This document shows positions 14,648 to 20,030 of a stretch of 20,030 bases of DNA, one piece after another. This DNA is from CAYOLL01 sp964404765 [NCBI: uncultured Gemmatimonadota bacterium] (GTDB lineage: Bacteria > 4572-55). Within the stretch, counting starts at the first letter, position 1. Each line of letters begins with the position of its first letter. The notes beneath the pieces are model-generated. The model did not search any database. It was given only the letters and a program-made list of their open reading frames with translations, and was not told the DNA's origin. Location of the stretch: contig CAYOLL010000111.1 of NCBI GenBank assembly GCA_964404765.1, positions 1 to 20,030 on the forward strand, given 5' to 3'. A program made the translations under genes and the position numbers.

Positions 14648-15295
14648 TTAAATTTTCTTTAACAGTTTAATATGATTTAATTGGCTAATGGCCAGCAAGT
14701 CTTGCGGGCGATTCATAGCCGATTTCGCCCGGATAAGGCTGTCGATGTCGATGATTCGGAATTTGCCAAATGGCGATTCTTTATCCTCGCTGCATTGCAA
14801 AACATTTTGATAATCGCCAATTCCGGCCACATTGCCCAGACAGTCAATGACGCCAATGTCCGTTAACAGATAGAGATTGTTATAGGTTACGCCGGGCTGA
14901 GGGATAAACCGGATTTCGCGCTTCGTACGATGAACCGGATGCGCATCGGCCAGCGCATTATAAAGCCGGGCTAAATTGGCTTCATCCAACGGACAGCAAA
15001 CATCTAAATCGTATGTGACCAATGTTGCGCCGTGAACAACAGCGGCCAAACCGCCGATTAAAACAAACTCCACTTTATGCAAAAGAAACCGCCGGATGAT
15101 TTCTTTAAAATTCGCAGTTTCCATGATCGCCCCATCGTTTTTCAACTCAACTACGGGATTCCACTTTCGCAATTCGGCAATCGAACAAACGGCGGAATCA
15201 TTTTGCCCGATGCGATCCAAAATTGAGAACCGGAGGCGGGATTTTATTAACGAAATATCAATACCTTCGGACGATATTTCCAAATCCGGGATCAT
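14648..15295 (-). CDS. Nucleotidyltransferase-fold protein, possibly a fused two-gene module
   Basis: The 215-residue frame has two parts. Residues 58-215, starting at an internal ATG (15124), form a nucleotidyltransferase-like domain: 'METANFKEIIRRFLLHKVEF', 'VLIGGLAAVVHGATLVTYDLDV' (GG...T.DLD motif) and a C-terminal 'LIRAKSAMNRPQDLLAISQL' helix. This is the style of MNT/AbiEii-like small nucleotidyltransferases found in toxin-antitoxin and abortive-infection loci. Residues 1-57 ('GIDISLIKSRLRFSILDRIG...ELRKWNPVV') resemble a short companion protein usually encoded just upstream in such modules. The two could be a real fusion, or the first gene may have lost its stop. It is inserted between batA and batB, 18 bp before the annotated batB frame. 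Confidence 0.72.
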   Translation of the reverse strand: MIPDLEISSEGIDISLIKSRLRFSILDRIGQNDSAVCSIAELRKWNPVVELKNDGAIMETANFKEIIRRFLLHKVEFVLIGGLAAVVHGATLVTYDLDVCCPLDEANLARLYNALADAHPVHRTKREIRFIPQPGVTYNNLYLLTDIGVIDCLGNVAGIGDYQNVLQCSEDKESPFGKFRIIDIDSLIRAKSAMNRPQDLLAISQLNHIKLLKKI

Positions 15296-15320
15296 TCGCG
15301 TTTTCTTTCTATACTCTCAA

Positions 15321-15430
15321 CGGGCACAAGGTTTTGCCACGAAGACTCGAAGACACGAAGAAAAGCCTTTATTTTTGCTTTTTTCGTGACTTTGTGGCTT
15401 CGTGGCGGAGTGAAAAATTATGCCCTGTGA
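15321..15430. repeat. Imperfect palindromic repeat between batA and the nucleotidyltransferase
   Basis: GCCACGAAG (15336-15344) pairs with CTTCGTGGC (15398-15406). Pairing continues inward ('ACACGAAGAAAA' against 'TTTTTTCGTG') and outward ('GGGCACAAGGTTTT' against 'AAAAATTATGCCCT'), giving arms of about 45 bp with mismatches. This resembles the dispersed 'GCCACGAAG' palindromes seen in many environmental genomes. On the - strand it lies after batA and before the inserted gene, so it could also stop or attenuate transcription. Confidence 0.6.
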
Positions 15431-15445
15431 AAATATATATATTAT

Positions 15446-16471
15446 TTACGGGATTTTCCGGAACCGGGTGTTAGCCAGCACGATTTCCAAAATAAACAAG
15501 AAAATGGCCGGCCACAAGAACATCACAAACAGCTCTTGATAGCGGGTATATTCTTTTACTTCAATTTTGGTTTTTTCCAGTTCGTCAATTTGCTTGTATA
15601 TTTGCTTCAAAGCTTTGGTATCCTTTGCCCGGAAGTACTCGCCGCCGGTTATGCGGGCGACTTCTTTCAACATTTCTTCATCAATCTCGACCGGCATGTT
15701 GACATAGCGCTTGCCAAATAGCGGATCATCGACGGGATAAAGCGCCTGTCCATCCGTGCCCGCGCCAATGGTATAGACGCGGATACCCAGGCTTTTGCCG
15801 ACTTTTGCCGCGGTTACCGGGTCAATTTGCCCGGCGTTGTTCACGCCGTCAGTCAGCAATATGACTACTTTACTTTTGGCTCTGCTATCGCGCAGACGAT
15901 TAAGCGCCGTGGCCAAGCCCATCCCCACAGCAGTGCCATCCTGGACCATGCCGATTTTAACCCGCTGCATAAATTGCAACAGGATGCCGTAGTCCATCGT
16001 TAGCGGGCACTGCGTAAAGGCTTTGCCGGAGAAGACGACCAGGCCAATTAAATCATTTTTGCGGCCTTGAATAAATTCGGTTGCCACTTCTTTGACCGCG
16101 CCGAGACGGTTGGTTTCATCTTTGGGCACGGACTTGGCGGTTGGTTTCAGGTCTTCGGCATACATGCTGGAAGATACGTCAATGGCCATGATGATGTCAA
16201 TCCCTTCGGTTAACACCTCAGAGTTTTTTTCACTGGCCTGGGGTCGGGCTAAGGCGACGGTGATAAGCACGATTGCGATTATGCGTAAAGCAATTAAGAT
16301 GTGGCGAAAGCGCAGCGCCCACGAGGATTTGCTGCTAATCTGCTTAATGGTTTTAAGGCTGGAAAAACGCAGACTGCCTTGCTGCCGGCGGCTCCGTCGG
16401 AAATAGTCCAGCATAATTAAGGGGATTAACAGAAGCAGGGCAAAAAATTCAGGGTTGACAAAACGGATCAT
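15446..16471 (-). CDS. batA: BatA-like VWA-domain membrane protein
   Basis: The 341-residue protein has N-terminal helices (about 7-22 and 57-76), a von Willebrand factor A domain (about 90-290) with an intact metal-binding site, DVSSS (98-102), T180 and the Asp of 'LLTDGVNN' (208), and a C-terminal helix ('FLWPAIFLFILEIVLANT'). The opening 'MIRFVNPEFFALLLLIPLIM' and basic linker 'FRRSRRQQGSLRFSS' are typical of BatA. It is the first bat gene in the direction of transcription, 12 bp after the DoxX-family gene, whose 3' end contains its AAAGGA ribosome-binding site. The moxR and DUF58 genes that usually precede batA are missing here. Confidence 0.9.
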   Translation of the reverse strand: MIRFVNPEFFALLLLIPLIMLDYFRRSRRQQGSLRFSSLKTIKQISSKSSWALRFRHILIALRIIAIVLITVALARPQASEKNSEVLTEGIDIIMAIDVSSSMYAEDLKPTAKSVPKDETNRLGAVKEVATEFIQGRKNDLIGLVVFSGKAFTQCPLTMDYGILLQFMQRVKIGMVQDGTAVGMGLATALNRLRDSRAKSKVVILLTDGVNNAGQIDPVTAAKVGKSLGIRVYTIGAGTDGQALYPVDDPLFGKRYVNMPVEIDEEMLKEVARITGGEYFRAKDTKALKQIYKQIDELEKTKIEVKEYTRYQELFVMFLWPAIFLFILEIVLANTRFRKIP

Positions 16472-16483
16472 AACGTTCTAATA

Positions 16484-16930
16484 CTATCCTTTATTTAAAT
16501 TTTCACTTTGTAATTGTACAGGCCAATGGGTAAGAATGGTAGAAAGAAAACCTAAAATAAGCACGACACTATATTCCATACCATTTCTTCCGCCACCGAC
16601 GACAAACCATCCTTCTTGAAAATGTACCATTTTGATACCGACTAACAATTGAATGATGAACCAAACGCACAACGGAACAACGTTAAAACCGGCGGCCAGC
16701 ATGAACCCGCCAAAGATTTCCACCAGGGTCAAAATCCAGGCGATAATATCACCAAAGGGAATACCGCTTTCGGTCAAATAACCGCCAAAACCTGCGACAT
16801 ATCCCGTTTGCGATGCCCGAAATGCGCCATGTATAACCATTATGATGGCCAAAGTAAGCCGCATCAGAATAACACCGGCTTTTTGCAAACGATTACCCGC
16901 TAACGCCGCCGGCTGTGTCAAATTAAACAT
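16484..16930 (-). CDS. DoxX family membrane protein
   Basis: The 148-residue protein has four hydrophobic helices and the DoxX-family pattern: 'ILMRLTLAIIMVIHGAFR', 'GFGGYLTESGIPFGDIIAWI', 'LVEIFGGFMLAAGF', and 'GMEYSVVLILGFLSTIL' near the end. DoxX-like proteins are small membrane proteins linked to quinone/redox or thiol stress; the specific activity here is unknown. It is the first gene of the array, 12 bp before batA, and starts after a GGAG ribosome-binding site (16936-16939 on the complement). Its place in front of batA makes a role in oxidative-stress handling with the Bat proteins plausible. Confidence 0.87.
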   Translation of the reverse strand: MFNLTQPAALAGNRLQKAGVILMRLTLAIIMVIHGAFRASQTGYVAGFGGYLTESGIPFGDIIAWILTLVEIFGGFMLAAGFNVVPLCVWFIIQLLVGIKMVHFQEGWFVVGGGRNGMEYSVVLILGFLSTILTHWPVQLQSENLNKG

Positions 16931-17206
16931 ATTTTCTCCAGTTAGCTACGTAATTAGTTACTCTGAATAGCGATGGTACGATATGCCATATTCATTAAGC
17001 GGCAATTTGTTCCAAAGTTGGCAGGTCTAAATGTTGGCCTAAAGCACTTTCAAGCGTCAAATCCGACACGTTATCATGTCGAAAATTTCTGAAAGAATTT
17101 TCTTAAAATAGCACAAAAGCAGGCTTGCAGATTGCTTTGATTGGACAAAAACGATGCGGCCAGGGCAAATTTAGCCGACAATTTTTAATAAAGCGTAAAT
17201 CGAAAC

Positions 17207-17236
17207 TTGACATTGGCCGGAAATTTTTAATATTGT
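17207..17236 (+). promoter_or_regulatory. Candidate sigma70-type promoter for fadE
   Basis: TTGACA (17207-17212) is followed by TATTGT (17231-17236) with an 18-bp spacer in an AT-rich setting. The expected start of transcription falls at about 17243, directly next to the first operator palindrome. This would give a leader of about 180 nt before fadE. Prediction is from consensus only. Confidence 0.45.
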
Positions 17237-17246
17237 ATTAACACTC

Positions 17247-17263
17247 ACTGAACAGTGTTCAGT
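17247..17263. promoter_or_regulatory. Operator palindrome 1
   Basis: ACTGAACA-G-TGTTCAGT is a perfect 8-bp inverted repeat around one base. It lies just after the candidate -10 box, so a bound repressor would block initiation. The half-site is shared with the palindrome at 17370-17390. The form is typical of TetR-family operators controlling fatty acid breakdown genes, but no regulator gene is in the window. Confidence 0.65.
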
Positions 17264-17369
17264 AAATGTTTTTTGGTAACATAATTTCCCATGCAAGAGG
17301 GGAGCGCTGTTTTTTGAAGCCTTTTACGGTAGTTCGTCAAATTTTATAACAGCTTTTTTGGTTTGATCC

Positions 17370-17390
17370 GTGCTGAACACTGTTCAGCAC
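17370..17390. promoter_or_regulatory. Operator palindrome 2
   Basis: GTGCTGAACA-C-TGTTCAGCAC is a perfect 10-bp inverted repeat around one base, 33 bp before the fadE start codon. It shares the core CTGAACA-N-TGTTCAG with the first palindrome; their centres are 125 bp apart. A second promoter close to fadE, a DNA-looping repressor pair, or a roadblock site are all possible. Confidence 0.65.
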
Positions 17391-17408
17391 GTCATGTCAC
17401 TTTATCTT

Positions 17409-17416
17409 AAAGGAGG
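17409..17416 (+). promoter_or_regulatory. Strong ribosome-binding site of fadE
   Basis: AAAGGAGG lies 6 bp before the ATG at 17423. It is the strongest Shine-Dalgarno in the window and fixes the start of the acyl-CoA dehydrogenase. Confidence 0.85.
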
Positions 17417-17422
17417 ATCCGT

Positions 17423-19924
17423 ATGCAGTACATCGGTTTTGGACTGTTAGCCTCATTTCCCCTAATAGCCATGCTGCTTGTGGTTGGCGCAGCGCTTTTT
17501 TTGGGTTATACGGGCGCTAACTTTTGGCTTTGGGCATTACTGGGCGCCGGCACGCTGTGGGGATTTGGCGGGCCCACTTGGTTGTGGATTATGCTCGGTC
17601 TTGGCGCAGTGATTTTCGGTTTGCCGCCTGTGCGCCGTTTTGTGGCATCACTTCCGGTTATGAAGATTATTAAAGCGCTGAATTTGTTACCGGCCATTTC
17701 GGAAACGGAAAAAACCGCCATCGAAGCCGGCAACATCTGGGTTGACGGCGAGCTATTTTCCGGCAAGCCTAATTTTAAACGGCTGCTGAATGAGCCTTAT
17801 CCCGGTCTGACTCCGGAAGAACAGGCATTTTTAGATGGGCCGGTGGAAGAGGTCTGTCGCATGACCAACGATTGGGATGTGGTGCAACGGCGCGACCTGC
17901 CGCCGGAAGTCTGGGAGTATCTCAAAACGCAGAAGTTTTTTGGCATTATCGTGCCGAAAAAATATGGCGGTTTGCAAATGTCGCCCTCAGCCAATAGCGC
18001 GGTCGTTGCCAAGCTATCCTCGTGTTGCTCGACGCTGGCCATCACGGTCATGGTGCCAAACTCGCTTGGGCCGGCAGAACTGCTGATCCATTATGGCACG
18101 GAAGCGCAAAAAGACTACTATCTGCCGCGATTGGCTACCGGCGAAGAAATGCCTTGCTTTGCTCTGACCGAACCGGGTGCGGGCTCGGATGCCGGCTCTA
18201 TTACCGCCAGCGGCGTGGTTTTTCGCGGTCAGGATGGCAAGCTGTACTTGCGCTTGAATTGGAACAAGCGTTACATCACGCTGGCCTCTATCGCGACGGT
18301 GCTGGGTCTGGCTTTTAAGCTGAAAGACCCCGAAAATCTGTTAGGCAAAGGGCCGGAACTCGGCATCACTTGTGCGTTGATTCCTACGAAAACGGCCGGT
18401 GTCGTTTGCGACATGCGGCATGATCCCAACGGTGTGCCTTTTTACAACTGTCCGACGCAAGGGCATGACGTTGTTGTCCCCATTGACGCCATCATTGGCG
18501 GGCCGGAACAATCTGGCAATGGCTGGCGCATGTTGATGGAATCGCTGGCAGCCGGACGCGGCATTTCGCTGCCGGGCACTGCGACGGGCGGCGTCAAGCA
18601 CATGGCGCGGGTAGCCGGGGCCTACGCGGCGGTGCGCAAGCAATTTGGTCTGTCTATCGGCAAGTTTGAAGGGATTGAAGAGCCGCTGGCCTATATCGGC
18701 GGGTCGGCATATTTTATGGAAGCCGCGCGGCGCTATACCAATGGCGGTTTGGACAGTGGTCAAAAGCCACCGGTTGTCACAGCCATCATGAAGTATTACA
18801 TCACGGAAACCTGCCGCACAAGTCTGATGCACGCTATGGATATTCTGGGCGGAGCGGCGATTTCGCGTGGGCCACGCAATTTTATTGCATCGGGCTATGC
18901 CGTTTCACCGGTGCAAATTACGGTCGAGGGCGCTAATATTTTGACCCGTACGCTGATGATCTTTGGTCAGGGCGCAATTCGCTGCCATCCCCATGCTTTT
19001 AAGGAAATGACGACGCTGATGAAGGGCGATCTGGCCGGTTTTGACACTGCTTTTTGGAAACATGTCGGCCATGTGGTGCGCAATGGCAGCCGGGCCCTGG
19101 TGCTGAGTTTAACCCGTGGTTGGGCAACGATGCCGGGAGTGGGCGGGCCGATGGCCAAATATTGCCGCAAGCTGACCTGGGCTTCGGCTTCCTTCGCCTT
19201 CCTGGCGGATTTTGCTATGGGTCGTTTTGGTGGTGATCTGAAGCGGATGGAAAAAATTACCGGTCGTTTTGCCGATATTTTTGCCTGGATGTATATGGCC
19301 ACGGCGACGATTCGCCGCTTTGAAGCTGAGGGCCGTCGTAGGGAAGATCGTGCTTTTGCCGAATGGGCGTTACAGTTTGCCTTTAGCCGGATGCAAGATG
19401 CGTTTGACGGCATTTACGCCAATATCGGTTTCCCCTTTGGCGGACCGATTGCCTTGTGGTCGCGTCTTAACAGCATCGGCAGTATGCCGTCGGACAAGCT
19501 GGGCCACAAAATTGCCGCAGCCCTGCAAGTCCCGGGTGAGCAACGCGATAATCTAACCGTTGGCACCTATCAGCCGACCGACATTAATGAAGCCATTGGC
19601 CGACTGGAAAACGCCTTCCGCTTAGTCACCGCCGCCGAGCCGATTTTGAAGAAAATTCGCACGGCTGCTGCTGACAAGAAAATCAAGAAGGGTAAGCTGG
19701 ACGCGATGGTCAAGGAAGCGATTACCGCCGGCATCGTTTCGGCCCAGGAAGCGCGACTGCTGGCAGATGCTGAAGATGCCCGCAATGACGCCATTCAAGT
19801 TGACGCTTTTACGCAGGAAGAATTTATGCGCACGGCTCACCCTGCGCCTAAGCCTTTTGCCGAAAAGCCTTTAGACGATCAGGATGTGATTCCGCGGCGG
19901 GTAAAGAATCTGAGCAATTCATAA
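17423..19924 (+). CDS. fadE: FadE-type membrane acyl-CoA dehydrogenase
   Basis: The 833-residue protein matches the long FadE class (about 815 residues in E. coli) that performs the first step of fatty acid beta-oxidation, acyl-CoA to trans-2-enoyl-CoA, with FAD. Two N-terminal hydrophobic segments (about 5-28 and 33-66) anchor it to the membrane. The dehydrogenase core (about 110-520) includes the flavin/substrate motif 'ALTEPGAGSDAG' (247-258), 'ESLAAGRGISLPG', and 'VEGANILTRTLMIFGQGAIR', where E502 corresponds to the family's conserved region at the active site. A C-terminal DUF1974-like helical domain follows (about 530-800). It is transcribed away from the bat array and preceded by two repressor-like operators, which suggests induction by fatty acids or acyl-CoA. 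No downstream partner gene lies within the window. Confidence 0.93.
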   Translation: MQYIGFGLLASFPLIAMLLVVGAALFLGYTGANFWLWALLGAGTLWGFGGPTWLWIMLGLGAVIFGLPPVRRFVASLPVMKIIKALNLLPAISETEKTAIEAGNIWVDGELFSGKPNFKRLLNEPYPGLTPEEQAFLDGPVEEVCRMTNDWDVVQRRDLPPEVWEYLKTQKFFGIIVPKKYGGLQMSPSANSAVVAKLSSCCSTLAITVMVPNSLGPAELLIHYGTEAQKDYYLPRLATGEEMPCFALTEPGAGSDAGSITASGVVFRGQDGKLYLRLNWNKRYITLASIATVLGLAFKLKDPENLLGKGPELGITCALIPTKTAGVVCDMRHDPNGVPFYNCPTQGHDVVVPIDAIIGGPEQSGNGWRMLMESLAAGRGISLPGTATGGVKHMARVAGAYAAVRKQFGLSIGKFEGIEEPLAYIGGSAYFMEAARRYTNGGLDSGQKPPVVTAIMKYYITETCRTSLMHAMDILGGAAISRGPRNFIASGYAVSPVQITVEGANILTRTLMIFGQGAIRCHPHAFKEMTTLMKGDLAGFDTAFWKHVGHVVRNGSRALVLSLTRGWATMPGVGGPMAKYCRKLTWASASFAFLADFAMGRFGGDLKRMEKITGRFADIFAWMYMATATIRRFEAEGRRREDRAFAEWALQFAFSRMQDAFDGIYANIGFPFGGPIALWSRLNSIGSMPSDKLGHKIAAALQVPGEQRDNLTVGTYQPTDINEAIGRLENAFRLVTAAEPILKKIRTAAADKKIKKGKLDAMVKEAITAGIVSAQEARLLADAEDARNDAIQVDAFTQEEFMRTAHPAPKPFAEKPLDDQDVIPRRVKNLSNS

Positions 19925-20030
19925 GCGCAGGTTTCATCTTGCATATAAAGTAATTGCTCAAAAAGTGGTGGTAAACCTAACCTCACTCTCGCGTACCAAA
20001 TTGTCCGAAATTGGCTACGAAATTTGGCAT

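Larger units (their letters stand above)
16931..17422. other. Divergent intergenic control region (492 bp)
   Basis: No credible gene is seen in this stretch. It separates the DoxX-bat array (-) from fadE (+) and must hold promoters for both. The half near fadE contains two matching palindromes and a promoter-like hexamer pair, listed separately. The half near the DoxX gene is AT-rich with no convincing sigma70 pair that I can defend. Confidence 0.7.

Noticed and set aside
18341-18832. A 163-codon - strand open frame within fadE
   Set aside because: It is a shadow of the dehydrogenase core, which matches the family along its full length.
19925-20030. Tail of the window checked for a gene start or terminator after fadE
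   Set aside because: No start with a ribosome-binding site and no stable hairpin with a T-run are visible in these 106 bases.

Overview
The window suggests an uncultured bacterium of the FCB superphylum (Calditrichota/KSB1/Zixibacteria-like). Two secreted proteins end in the 'NYPNPF...' FlgD-like/type IX-style sorting domain typical of these lineages, a BatA-E aerotolerance locus is present, and GC content is moderate. The lineage call is inference from protein families; no rRNA or tRNA gene is visible.

Layout. 1-126: palindromic intergenic repeats. 127-1485 (+): a secreted cohesin/cadherin-like protein with a C-terminal sorting domain. 1524-2138: insertion-sequence debris, namely a solo IS21-like end, a perfect 16-bp hairpin, and an IS110-family transposase remnant with frameshifts and an internal deletion. 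2249-16930 (all -): a 14.7-kb one-directional array that starts with a DoxX-family gene and batA and ends with batE. 16931-17422: a divergent control region with two matching palindromic operators. 17423-19924 (+): a FadE-type acyl-CoA dehydrogenase.

The main observation is that batA, batB, batC, batD and batE are present in canonical order and strand but are separated by unrelated accessory genes at every junction except batC-batD. Between batA and batB lies a palindromic repeat and a nucleotidyltransferase. Between batB and batC lie a MITE-like element, a secreted LVIVD-repeat protein, a decayed restriction-modification locus around an intact PD-(D/E)XK nuclease gene, an acyl-ACP desaturase, a small Rid-like fragment, and an AAA ATPase/TOPRIM-like pair. 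Between batD and batE lies a DUF4160-DUF2442 pair. The usual moxR and DUF58 genes are absent at the 5' end.

How the genes may work together. BatA and BatB (membrane VWA proteins), BatC and BatE (TPR) and BatD (large envelope protein) are expected to form a membrane/periplasmic complex linked to stress tolerance. The inserted nuclease, ATPase and toxin/antitoxin-like genes look like defence cargo that has collected in the operon while keeping its direction of transcription. FadE and the desaturase concern fatty acid breakdown and unsaturation. The paired operators before fadE suggest control by a TetR-type repressor encoded elsewhere.
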